From: JBDREF01 sp043820045 | Lineage (GTDB): Bacteria > Planctomycetota > Phycisphaerae > Sedimentisphaerales > Anaerobacaceae | Assembly (NCBI GenBank): GCA_043820045.1 | Contig: JBDREF010000080.1 | Span: 1-23,997, forward strand | Reading direction: 5' to 3' | DNA length: 23,997 nt | Shown here: in pieces, positions 6,767 through 14,450 of the stretch | Numbering within the stretch: position 1 is the stretch's first letter | How the letters are laid out: each line of letters begins with the position of its first letter | The notes under the pieces: generated by a model | Databases searched by the model: none | Told to the model about the DNA's origin: nothing | The model's input: only the letters and a program-made list of their open reading frames with translations | Position numbers and translations under genes: made by a program

Positions 6767-9700
6767 TTACGGTGCCGGTGCTACCGTCGTAAAGCTCCAG
6801 ACATCGCCTGTAACTGTCGTCGGCGGATTGAACTCGTCGACACGCCAGTAGTAGGTCTTGCCTGCCTCGAGCGGGCCGGGATTGGAGGTCGTAAGCGGTA
6901 GCGGAGGCGCTCCGGCGGCATTGGTGACGGTGTCAAGATTGTCGCCAAAGTACACGGAGTGCAACTTCGCATTCAAACCTGGCGTCCAGCTAAGCTTCGC
7001 GTCAATGGCCACATCTGTTGCACCATCGGCCGGGCTGGGGTTGTAGGCCGTAACGGGCGGAACCGTAAAGCTCCAGACAGCGCCCTGATATACCACGTTC
7101 GGATCAGCTTCAACTTCATCGACTCGCCAGTAGTAAGTCGCACCGCCAAGACCGTCCGGAATTGGCAGGCCGGGCAGGCCGACACTCAGCATCGTTTCGC
7201 CCTGATTGCCCACGAACGCCGCTTCGGCGCCGCTGCTGACATCATCAGAGCTTTCGCTGATATACACATTGTGCGAAGCTGCAGTTACTCCCGGGGTCCA
7301 GGTAAGCAGCGCAAATGTCTGCATGACGGTTGAACCGTCGGCCGGATCCGGATTATCAGCCCACAGAGCCACAAATGGCGTGAGGTAATAACCGCTGATG
7401 ACCGCCCGCTCGGGATTGTCCGGGCCTTCCCATGCTACGGCACAGTTGTCGCCGCCGCCGCCTTCCTTGTAGAGGGCCTTGATGTAGTACTTCTGGCCGC
7501 CTTCCAAGGGAATCGGGTTCGACGGAATCACATCCGTGTCGTCGAACTGGCGAGGATCGGTCCAGTTTGTTACCTGAGAAATCAGGACCGCATTGGCCGG
7601 CGTCTCGTCGGTGCTCAGCCATAACTCGCTGTTGTCGTCAGAGGAAATCCAGAAAATGTAGTCACCCGATGTATCCGGATGGAGCCAGCCGTGGATTCTG
7701 CTGCCGAAGTTGTCGGCGAAGTCAATCGGCGCCTCGAACAGCGACACCTCGTCACTATAGGTCGGGTTGCCAGGGTAGGCCGCATTGCCTGTCAGATCCG
7801 AAACAGCCGTTCCACTTATTCCTTCCCATACTTCGCGGAGGATTGTACCTGTCCCCTCGCGAGGAGCCTTGAACATCCACGTATAACCGACATGCTTCGT
7901 ACCATCGGCTTCGATCGAATCGATCCGCCAGTTGTAAACAGAGCCCACTGCGAGGCCACCCGGATCGAAGGTGTTCTCCACCTGGTTGCCCATGAACTCG
8001 AGCGCGCCGTCGGCGCCGAAGTACACATCGCTCGAAACGGCGGTTGCTCCAGGTGTCCAACTGAGAATCGCATCCAGCGGTACACCCGCGGCGTAATCGG
8101 CCGGGTCGGGGTTCGTGGCTTCACCAATTACAGTTGTGAAGCTCCAGACAGAGCCGGTGTGCTTCGTACCACTGGCATCGGTCTCATCGACCCGCCAGTA
8201 ATAAGTCGTGCTGGTTGCAAGCTTTCCGACGTCGAGGCTGGTGCCTGTCGTGGCCTCCCGTTTCGCCGGTGGATTCTCGGTACCGAAGTACACAGTTCGT
8301 GAAACTCCACTGAATCCAGGTGACCAACTGAGGACAGTCTCCTGGACCACATCGATGGCGCCATTAGCCGGGCTGGGATTGCCGGCTGCTTCGGTGATAG
8401 CCGCTACGTGCAGCAGCGGTGCAGCGCTTGGCTCACCATCGTAGGCCTCTGCACATCGAACGCCCAAAGATGGATTGCACGGGTCGTCCTGAACGGTAAA
8501 GACCATGGCATTGCCGCTGGCCCAACCTTCCTGATTGATCAACTCCTCGATGAGGGCAGAGATGTCCGGAGTCTGGAATTTCACGTCATTTGCCGTCCAA
8601 TCAGGAACTGACCACGGCACCAGCGTCTCAGCGGGAACTCTGCTGGAAACATCTCCGGCGGTAGTGGAAAACGCCTCAGCATCAGGAGCAAGTTCAGCAC
8701 CGATAAGCACGCTTACCGGTTCTGTGCCACCCTTGGTCTCATCGACTTCGAACTCAAGAGACGACTCGACGATTTGGGCTCCGGCCGGAACTCCTACATT
8801 TACGAACCGCATGCCTACTATCTGGGGATCACCCTGACCTGTATCTTCGTATGGGAATTCCAGATCGCTGCTGGTAATATCCATAGATCCGTTGTTGTTG
8901 CCGATACGCTCTTCGACATCGTCATTTCCGTCAGTGATTCTCTGATTCACAGCGATGTTTCCTATCGGAGTGCTGAAGCTCCAGATTTCGCTCGGATATA
9001 CGGTTCCATCGCTTCCGATTGTGTCAACACGCCAGTAATAAGTCGTGCCCAATGCAAGGGCGCCGACCTCAATCGTACCGGCATCTCCGGCAACGCTGCC
9101 GAGCAGTGCTATGCCGTCGTTAACGTCCGCGAAGCTGCTGCTGAAATACACATCCTGTGAAGCAGCATCGAATCCGGGAATCCAGCTAACCATAATTGGA
9201 TTCTCAACGACTATTCGCCATGAGTTGATCTTCCCGGCTCCACCTGGCCAGTCGTCGATGACTTTGAGCCGCCAGGTGCCCTTTGTGTTGCGGCCGTCGA
9301 AGTCCGAAAGATTGCCCTCGGGCTTGTAGATTCCGGTAAATGGTCCGGCACCGCTTGTAATTGACGTGCCAGCTTCGTCGTCTAAAATCGTGTTTGTGAA
9401 ATTGCTCGGCCGGTTGAAGCCTACATCGTCGAACAGCTTTATCTCTTTGCCGTCAGGCGATTTGAGGAAAGCGTTCAAGTCGGCGTTGTTGCCTGGCTTG
9501 GTGATATCCAACTCGATGTTGAGATCCTTGATCTTTATCGAATCAGCCACATCCAGGGTTGAAGCAACTTCTCCATCGATATTCTTGCTGGTTGTTGCGC
9601 TCCAGTCCGGGATATTCTTAGGTACATCACTGCTGACAAAAGTGCTAATTGCCGGTGCGGCCGAAACGCCCAAAGCTCCGTCCGCCGGTACAGGTTCGGT

Positions 9701-10930
9701 GGCGGCTCGGACGATACTCAGCGCGCCTACTATGTGCAGCAGCGGCGCGGCATCTACCTCTCCATCATAGGCTTCGGCCTCTCTGAGCCCTGTGGAAGGA
9801 TTATCCTTGTCGTCAGTAATGATCAGCACGACGGCGTTGCCGGCTTCCCAACCCTCCTGATTGACTATCTCCTGGATTACAGCGGAGATGTCAGGACTCT
9901 GGAATTTGGCATTAGTCTCAGTCCACCCCGGCACGGACCATGCCACCTGGGCGGTTGTCGTTGGTCTGCCTGAAATGTTGCCGGCGGCATCTGCGAAAGC
10001 TTCCGCATTTGGAGTCAACTCACCACGGATGATAAGATTGACGGGTGCTTCAGTGCCTTCTTTGCTGACGCTGTCAACTTCGAACTCCACATATGCACTG
10101 ACGACTTTGCCGCCCATGTCCATGGGGAGGTCCAGGAAGCGAAGACCTATGGCCTGTTCGTCCGTGGCGGGGCTGCCGGCGTCTTCATACGGCAGTTCCA
10201 GGTCGCTGCTGGTTACGTCCATGTCGCCGTCATCGAGATGTTCTTCGGCATCGTCGTTGCCGTCGGCAACCCGGATGTCAATCTCGCTGGCTAATGTTAT
10301 GCGCAGCAGCGGCGCGGCGTCCGCCTCCCCATCGTAGGATTCGGCCTCTCGCAGTCCTGTCGATGGGTTGTCCTTGTCGTCCCTGATAATCAGTACGATA
10401 GCGCTGCCGCTTGCCCAACCTTCCTGGCTAATGATTTCCTGAATAATGCTTGAGACGTCGGGGCTTTGGAACTTGGCGTTTTGCTCGGTCCATTCGGGTA
10501 TTGACCACTTGACTTTTGCGGCTGTCGTGGGTCGATCCGTAATGTTGCCGGCGACGTCCTCAAAAGCTGCGGCGTCGAGGGCCAGCTCACCCTCGATGAT
10601 GAGGTTGACCGGAGCCTGGCTGCCTTCTTTGTTGACCTTGTCCACCTCGATTTCTACATACGCATCGGCTACTGTTGTGCCCGCCTCAAGAGGGACGCCC
10701 ACAAAGCGCAGGCCTATAGCCTGCTCGTCCGTCGTGGGATTGCCGGCGTCTTCGTACGGCAGCTCGAGGTCGGTGCTGCCTATATCCATGCTGCCGTCAT
10801 CCAAGTGTTGTTCTGCATCATCACCGCCGTCGGCGATTCTGATGTCAATGATGGTACCGAACGCCGCATCCACAGTGAACAGACTCAGCACCAAAATAAG
10901 AGAGGTTAAAAAAAGCAATTTTCTACACAT
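6767..10930 (-). CDS. Giant secreted modular protein (DNRLRE-like units, P domain, PA14, fibronectin-like repeats)
   Basis: This 1387-residue protein has a signal peptide (MCRKLLFLTSLILVLSLFTVDAAFG, about residues 1-25). Two kinds of repeat make up most of it. Unit A (about 185 residues) occurs at 28-213, 217-402 and 662-843, with signatures DDAEEHLDDG, SSDLELPYED, FQSPDISAVIQEI and LREAEAYDGE. It resembles secreted DNRLRE-type carbohydrate-binding modules. Unit B (about 90 residues, fibronectin-like: NPSPADGA, LSWTPG, VYFG, TYYWRVDE, VWSFTT) occurs about five times. A proprotein-convertase P domain lies at about 431-578 and a PA14 domain at about 1028-1185. No catalytic domain or C-terminal sorting signal is evident. 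The inferred role is surface adhesion or polysaccharide binding. The start has a strong SD (GAGGAGGA, 10936-10943). The third A unit carries two extra cysteines (818, 826) that could form a disulfide. Confidence 0.9.
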   Translation of the reverse strand: MCRKLLFLTSLILVLSLFTVDAAFGTIIDIRIADGGDDAEQHLDDGSMDIGSTDLELPYEDAGNPTTDEQAIGLRFVGVPLEAGTTVADAYVEIEVDKVNKEGSQAPVNLIIEGELALDAAAFEDVAGNITDRPTTAAKVKWSIPEWTEQNAKFQSPDVSSIIQEIISQEGWASGSAIVLIIRDDKDNPSTGLREAESYDGEADAAPLLRITLASEIDIRVADGNDDAEEHLDDGDMDVTSSDLELPYEDAGSPATDEQAIGLRFLDLPMDMGGKVVSAYVEFEVDSVSKEGTEAPVNLIIRGELTPNAEAFADAAGNISGRPTTTAQVAWSVPGWTETNAKFQSPDISAVIQEIVNQEGWEAGNAVVLIITDDKDNPSTGLREAEAYDGEVDAAPLLHIVGALSIVRAATEPVPADGALGVSAAPAISTFVSSDVPKNIPDWSATTSKNIDGEVASTLDVADSIKIKDLNIELDITKPGNNADLNAFLKSPDGKEIKLFDDVGFNRPSNFTNTILDDEAGTSITSGAGPFTGIYKPEGNLSDFDGRNTKGTWRLKVIDDWPGGAGKINSWRIVVENPIMVSWIPGFDAASQDVYFSSSFADVNDGIALLGSVAGDAGTIEVGALALGTTYYWRVDTIGSDGTVYPSEIWSFSTPIGNIAVNQRITDGNDDVEERIGNNNGSMDITSSDLEFPYEDTGQGDPQIVGMRFVNVGVPAGAQIVESSLEFEVDETKGGTEPVSVLIGAELAPDAEAFSTTAGDVSSRVPAETLVPWSVPDWTANDVKFQTPDISALIEELINQEGWASGNAMVFTVQDDPCNPSLGVRCAEAYDGEPSAAPLLHVAAITEAAGNPSPANGAIDVVQETVLSWSPGFSGVSRTVYFGTENPPAKREATTGTSLDVGKLATSTTYYWRVDETDASGTKHTGSVWSFTTVIGEATNPDPADYAAGVPLDAILSWTPGATAVSSDVYFGADGALEFMGNQVENTFDPGGLAVGSVYNWRIDSIEADGTKHVGYTWMFKAPREGTGTILREVWEGISGTAVSDLTGNAAYPGNPTYSDEVSLFEAPIDFADNFGSRIHGWLHPDTSGDYIFWISSDDNSELWLSTDETPANAVLISQVTNWTDPRQFDDTDVIPSNPIPLEGGQKYYIKALYKEGGGGDNCAVAWEGPDNPERAVISGYYLTPFVALWADNPDPADGSTVMQTFALLTWTPGVTAASHNVYISESSDDVSSGAEAAFVGNQGETMLSVGLPGLPIPDGLGGATYYWRVDEVEADPNVVYQGAVWSFTVPPVTAYNPSPADGATDVAIDAKLSWTPGLNAKLHSVYFGDNLDTVTNAAGAPPLPLTTSNPGPLEAGKTYYWRVDEFNPPTTVTGDVWSFTTVAPAP
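6782..8389 (-). repeat. Array of fibronectin-like B units interrupted by PA14
   Basis: Four B units of about 85-100 codons (residues about 848-934, 938-1023, 1192-1290 and 1297-1383) share PSPADGA, LSWTPG, VYFG, YYWRVDE and WSFTT. The PA14 domain (about 7849-7376) sits between the second and third. A fifth B unit, split by the P domain, lies further upstream in the gene (residues about 413-655). Confidence 0.75.
9725..10849 (-). repeat. Tandem pair of A units in the secreted protein gene
   Basis: Two adjacent copies of a module of about 186 codons (10849-10292 and 10282-9725) remain clearly similar at the DNA level. One example is the region encoding REAESYDGE / REAEAYDGE with the preceding DDKDNPSTGL. 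A third, more diverged copy lies at about 8947-8402. The two-copy block looks like a fairly recent internal duplication. Confidence 0.8.
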
Positions 10931-11252
10931 GACAATCCTCCTCTAAAAAGTTTATCAATATGGGAACCAACCGAAGACAATCTTTACCTTAGTCAGAAGA
11001 TCGCTTATATCCATACCCAGGATAAGTCCCTACGACCCGGAATGTATACCACCACCTCCTTTCTTCGAAAGAGACCCATTTACTCCGAGGCAAAGATCGT
11101 AGGTCCGAATCACAATAGTTCGGTGGTCATGACTACGACACAATAACCATCGCTGTGCACTTTTCGAGAGACTTGCGAAAGAGCGCACAGACCTAAATAC
11201 TTCGAAGAACCGCTACTCCTCACGATGCCCATGTAAGCCGGGCACAAACATC
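10931..11252 (-). promoter_or_regulatory. Long structured 5' leader of the secreted protein gene
   Basis: About 320 nt separate the predicted transcription start from the ATG at 10930. Perfect inverted repeats are dense. TCGTAG (11097-11102)/CTACGA (11133-11138) encloses CCGAA (11105-11109)/TTCGG (11119-11123). CTGTGC (11153-11158)/GCACAG (11185-11190) encloses TTTCG (11162-11166)/CGAAA (11176-11180). There is a short hairpin at 11059-11071 and a bulged hairpin at 11004-11026. On the minus strand AAAGGAGG (11055-11062), a strong SD-like run, has no well spaced start codon after it. It does not match a riboswitch class I recognise. A regulatory RNA role is inferred from structure only. Confidence 0.5.
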
Positions 11253-11258
11253 TTTACT

Positions 11259-11288
11259 ATATTAGCAGAGGGTGTACCCGCCCGTCAA
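11259..11288 (-). promoter_or_regulatory. Sigma70-type promoter for the secreted protein gene
   Basis: On the minus strand, TTGACG (11288-11283) is followed by 18 bases and then TAATAT (11264-11259). Transcription would start near 11252 and give the long leader described separately. The boxes are close to consensus, but the promoter is predicted by eye. Confidence 0.6.
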
Positions 11289-11550
11289 GAAAAAACACAA
11301 AATTTTTTCGGTACGAGCCGCGAGTTGATACGTAACGTGCCAATATTGAGGCATTTACGGCTTATTGTCTCGCTCATAATGGGTAGCTTCGGGCGGACAA
11401 AATGCGCGGTACTGCCGTAAAGTTGTGGAATTGGGGTGATTTTCCGGTTTTGTGCCAGGGTGCCCATTTTGAGGTGATGCTCAGCCGCACGATGTAGCCG
11501 GTTTTTTCTCACAGAAAGACAATTCTCGAAAAAAAAACAGAGAAAAAATG
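11289..11550. other. Intergenic DNA without a convincing gene
   Basis: This stretch lies between the divergent promoters of the secreted protein gene and fur. A 75-codon minus-strand frame (11285-11512) has no recognisable protein features and overlaps the promoter boxes, so it is not called. An imperfect direct repeat of about 18 bases (GTGCCAATATTGAGGCAT at 11337-11354 and a GTGCCCATTTTGAGG copy at 11460-11474) and a repeated CCGGTTTT are the only structure seen. Confidence 0.4.
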
Positions 11551-11579
11551 TTGACAGAGCTTCAACTATTGATAATAAT
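11551..11579 (+). promoter_or_regulatory. Promoter of the fur-feoB locus
   Basis: A consensus -35 box TTGACA (11551-11556) is followed at 16-17 bases by an AT-rich -10 region (TAATAA/AATAAT, 11573-11579). It lies immediately upstream of, and partly under, the Fur-binding sequence. This geometry would allow Fur to block RNA polymerase. The exact -10 register is uncertain. Confidence 0.65.
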
Positions 11580-11600
11580 TAGATAATGATAATCATTATC
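11571..11600 (+). promoter_or_regulatory. Fur box (exact 19-base consensus, extended)
   Basis: The bases 11582-11600 read GATAATGATAATCATTATC, a 19 of 19 match to the classical Fur box. An additional GATAAT hexamer at 11571-11576 extends the array into the -10 region. Fur with Fe(II) would be expected to bind here and repress its own gene and, through read-through, the downstream iron uptake genes. The site itself is directly visible. Repression is inferred from the family. Confidence 0.92.
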
Positions 11601-11699
11601 ACTGCCGGGCCGGTTCTTCTCGCGGTTGTCTGAGCAGTGTAGAGAATGCAGAATCGTTAGTTAATATGTTGAAAATACAGGGCTTAGGAATAGAATAAG

Positions 11700-12146
11700 G
11701 TGGACGCCAGAGAAAAGTTTGAGAAGTTCGCTGCCCAGCAGGGACTTAGACGCACCGAGCAACGCGACAAGGTGCTGGATACGTTCCTGGGCACCGAAAA
11801 GCACGTTACCGTCCAGGAGTTATATGATCTCGTCAGGCAAAGGCACAAGGGTATTGGCTATGCTACGGTGGCCAGAACGCTCAAGCTTATGTGTGATTCA
11901 GGCGTTTGCAGGCAGGTGGACTTTGGCGAAGGGGCTCTGCGCTACGAGCACAAGTACGGCCATGACCACCATGACCACCTTATCTGTGTAAGATGCGGCA
12001 GATTTGAAGAAATCTTCAGTCCGAAACTCGAAGAAATCCAGCATGAACTTGTGAAGAAACACGGGTACGTTCAGCAAAGCCATAAGCTCGATATATTCGG
12101 CTTGTGCCCTCGATGCGCAAAAGAGGGTGCTCCGGAAGACTCTTAA
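11700..12146 (+). CDS. fur: Ferric uptake regulator family repressor
   Basis: This 148-residue Fur-family metalloregulator has an N-terminal winged helix (about 1-82, recognition region YATVARTLKLMCDSGVC) and a C-terminal dimerisation and metal domain. The metal motifs are GHDHHDHLICVRCG, with histidines 88, 90, 91, 93 and Cys96/Cys99, and a second pair Cys136/Cys139 (LCPRC) that would complete a structural zinc site. The start is GTG at 11700, with a weak AGGAA 11 bases upstream. No in-frame ATG precedes it without an intervening stop. Fur rather than Zur or PerR is favoured by the perfect Fur box at its promoter and by feoB downstream. Confidence 0.9.
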   Translation: MDAREKFEKFAAQQGLRRTEQRDKVLDTFLGTEKHVTVQELYDLVRQRHKGIGYATVARTLKLMCDSGVCRQVDFGEGALRYEHKYGHDHHDHLICVRCGRFEEIFSPKLEEIQHELVKKHGYVQQSHKLDIFGLCPRCAKEGAPEDS

Positions 12147-12162
12147 ATTTTTTTGGCGACAT

Positions 12163-12181
12163 AATAATGCGAATCAATATC
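12163..12181 (+). promoter_or_regulatory. Second Fur-box-like site, upstream of feoB
   Basis: The bases AATAATGCGAATCAATATC match the 19-base Fur consensus at 15 positions. The site lies in the 121-base gap between fur and the preferred feoB start, just after a T-rich run. It suggests separate iron control of feoB, possibly from a local promoter that I could not place confidently. Confidence 0.6.
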
Positions 12182-12267
12182 ACACTCTTGCGACTGTCCC
12201 CCTGCTTTCGGGCAACGCCGGGACAGATGCCTCTTTGTTCTCATTGCGATTGGAAAGGTGTGATTCT

Positions 12268-14280
12268 ATGCCTGTGAATACACGAATTCCAAACCGAGTT
12301 TGTCGGGAACCGACGGCCCATTCCGACCGGAGCCAGGAGAGGCCTGTCCACAGAGTATTGCTTGTCGGTAACCCGAACGTCGGTAAGAGCATGTTGTTCA
12401 ACAAGCTGACCGGCCGGTATGTCACGGTCTCCAACTATCCCGGCACGACTATCGAACTGTCAAAAGGCTACTTGCAGATTTCAGCGATCAAATATGAAAT
12501 CATTGATACGCCGGGCATGTACTCTTTTCTCTCGGCGATAACCGAGGAAGAAAAGGTCGCTACGGATCTGCTGTTGAACGAACAGGCAGATGCGGTTTTC
12601 CACGTGATCGATGCCAAGAATATCGAGCGAATGCTCGGGCTGACGCTTCAATTGATAGAGGCCGGTCTGCCGTTGGTCCTGGTCTTGAACATGGCCGACG
12701 AAGCGCGCCAACTCGGTATAAAAATTGACGCCGCCGCGCTCGAACAGATCTTGGGGATACCAGTTGTCGAAACCGTCGCCACAACGGGCGAAGGGGTGAA
12801 GAGGCTCATCGAAAGGATTTCCCACGCTGGGCCGTTGGAGTACGGAGGTATCGATTATGGCCCGGCAATTGAAGCAAGCATCTCGGCAATTGCAGGCCAA
12901 CTGGATGGCAAAGGCAAAGTCTCAAAGCGAACAAGGGCTTTGCTTCTGCTCCAGTGTGACGGCGTCCACGATTCTGCAGGTCTCGCGGAGGGATTCGACG
13001 GGAATATTGTCGAGACTGCCGTGCGGGACTGTCTCTCGGGGCTCGAACATTCCGTTCACTATCATGCTACAGTTGCCATCCGCAGCCAAGCCGAGCGCAT
13101 AGTCGGGCAGGTTGTGACTTTTCCAGAGAAGGACGTGAAAACCTTTCGCGAAAGGCTGAGCCGGCTCTGTATGCACCCGCTTACAGGTATGCCGATATTG
13201 TTCGCCGTTATGTACTTCGGCATTTACAAGTTCGTTGGAGGTTTCGGCGCCGGCACGGTGGTCGATTTCCTTGAGAGGACTATCTTTGAGACACATGTAA
13301 ATCCCTTTGTGGCGAAGGTGTTTTCTTCGCTGCTGCCCTGGCAGAGCATATACGACCTTGTTGCAGGTGAATACGGCATTATCACGTTAGGCGTCAGGTA
13401 TGCGATAGCGATTGTGCTGCCCATTGTCGGGACGTTCTTCATAGCGTTTTCGATATTGGAGGACAGCGGCTACCTGCCTCGCCTTGCGATGCTGATCGAC
13501 AGCGTGTTCAAGAGGATAGGGCTGAACGGCCGTGCGGTCATACCCATTGTGCTCGGGTTCGGCTGCGACACCATGGCGACAATGGTGACACGCACGCTGG
13601 AGACGAGGCGGGAGAAGATAATAGCCTCGGTTTTGCTGGCCCTTGCAATTCCGTGCTCGGCACAGCTCGGCGTGATTCTCGGACTGCTGGCAGGCCATCC
13701 CTATGCGCTCCTGGCGTGGGCGGTGTTTGTGGGCGGTGTGTTCGTTCTGGCGGGGACCGTCATGGCGCGTCTGTTCCCCGGCGAGAAGCCAAGCTTCTAC
13801 ATGGAACTGCCGCCGTTGAGATTTCCGCGGCCCGGCAATGTACTCGTGAAGACCTACTCGAGAATGGTCTGGTATTTCCGGGAGATACTTCCTCTGTTTA
13901 TCCTCGCCAGCGTGCTGATCTGGCTGGGTGAGATAACGGGCGTCTTCCAGTTCCTGGTTGCGAGTCTGGAGCCTGTGGTCAACGCAATCGGTCTGCCGAA
14001 CGAGGCGTCGGTTGCCTTTCTTTTCGGCTTTTTCCGCAGGGACTATGGGGCCGCCGGCCTTTACGACCTCCAAAAGTCAGGTCTGATGACGGGCAATCAG
14101 TTGGCCGTTGCGGCAATTACCCTGACGCTGTTTCTGCCGTGCATTGCCCAGTTCCTGATTTTCAAGAAGGAATGCGGCATGAAGATTGCTGTTGTAACCT
14201 CCGTTTGCATTGTGATAGTGGCCTTTGCGGTGGGATTCATAGCGAATTCTTTGTTCAATATGTTTGGGATGGTATTATGA
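12268..14280 (+). CDS. feoB: Ferrous iron transporter FeoB
   Basis: FeoB imports Fe(II) across the inner membrane. With the ATG at 12268 the protein has 670 residues. The N-terminal G domain has G1 GNPNVGKS (34-41), the G2 region YPGTT, G3 DTPG (80-83) and G4 NMAD (141-144). A helical linker follows. The C-terminal membrane domain has many hydrophobic segments and two gate motifs around Cys433 (GFGCDTMA) and Cys463 (IPCSAQLG). Both keep the key cysteine but differ from the common GFGC[NT]VPA and PCSARLP forms. The open frame extends to a GTG at 12127, inside fur. The ATG is preferred because GGAAAGG (12252-12258) precedes it and the extra 47 residues show no FeoB character. The stop overlaps the next gene by four bases. 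Confidence 0.96.
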   Translation: MPVNTRIPNRVCREPTAHSDRSQERPVHRVLLVGNPNVGKSMLFNKLTGRYVTVSNYPGTTIELSKGYLQISAIKYEIIDTPGMYSFLSAITEEEKVATDLLLNEQADAVFHVIDAKNIERMLGLTLQLIEAGLPLVLVLNMADEARQLGIKIDAAALEQILGIPVVETVATTGEGVKRLIERISHAGPLEYGGIDYGPAIEASISAIAGQLDGKGKVSKRTRALLLLQCDGVHDSAGLAEGFDGNIVETAVRDCLSGLEHSVHYHATVAIRSQAERIVGQVVTFPEKDVKTFRERLSRLCMHPLTGMPILFAVMYFGIYKFVGGFGAGTVVDFLERTIFETHVNPFVAKVFSSLLPWQSIYDLVAGEYGIITLGVRYAIAIVLPIVGTFFIAFSILEDSGYLPRLAMLIDSVFKRIGLNGRAVIPIVLGFGCDTMATMVTRTLETRREKIIASVLLALAIPCSAQLGVILGLLAGHPYALLAWAVFVGGVFVLAGTVMARLFPGEKPSFYMELPPLRFPRPGNVLVKTYSRMVWYFREILPLFILASVLIWLGEITGVFQFLVASLEPVVNAIGLPNEASVAFLFGFFRRDYGAAGLYDLQKSGLMTGNQLAVAAITLTLFLPCIAQFLIFKKECGMKIAVVTSVCIVIVAFAVGFIANSLFNMFGMVL

Positions 14281-14450
14281 ATTGTCCGTTTTGCGGTAAG
14301 ACATTCGACGAAGATGCGGCCCGGGTGAACTGTAGCCGTTGCGGCCTCTTTTCGGGATGCAGGAATGTCAAGTGCCCCCACTGCGGCTATGAGAGTCCGC
14401 AGAAACCCGCGTCATTGAAATGGCTAAGTAAAATTAGGAAGAAAAAATGA
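14277..14450 (+). CDS. Small zinc-ribbon-like protein in the feo operon
   Basis: This 57-residue protein has seven cysteines in ribbon spacing (C3-x2-C6, C19-x2-C22, C28, C33-x2-C36) and a strongly basic tail (WLSKIRKKK). It could bind zinc or an iron-sulfur cluster. Its ATG overlaps the feoB stop (ATGA) and its own stop overlaps the next ATG in the same way, so translation of the three genes is probably coupled. GGGATGG (14266-14272) acts as SD. The open frame extends upstream to 14139 within feoB, but that part is a feoB shadow. Position suggests a small accessory factor for FeoB, analogous to FeoC or the Cys-rich FeoB-associated proteins. I do not recognise a named family. Confidence 0.8.
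   Translation: MNCPFCGKTFDEDAARVNCSRCGLFSGCRNVKCPHCGYESPQKPASLKWLSKIRKKK

Noticed and set aside
7755..8302. Several plus-strand frames over the secreted protein gene (for example 7679-8302)
   Set aside because: They are shadows of the repeat-containing minus-strand gene, which has a signal peptide, recognisable domains and a strong SD.
11285..11512. 75-codon minus-strand frame
   Set aside because: No recognisable motif, no SD of note, and it overlaps the promoter of the secreted protein gene. Treated as chance.
12127..12267. N-terminal extension of FeoB from GTG 12127
   Set aside because: It overlaps fur, spans the Fur-like box and has no FeoB-like sequence. The ATG at 12268 has a good SD.
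14139..14276. Upstream extension of the zinc-ribbon frame
   Set aside because: It lies entirely within feoB in another frame. The ATGA overlap at 14277 is the natural start.
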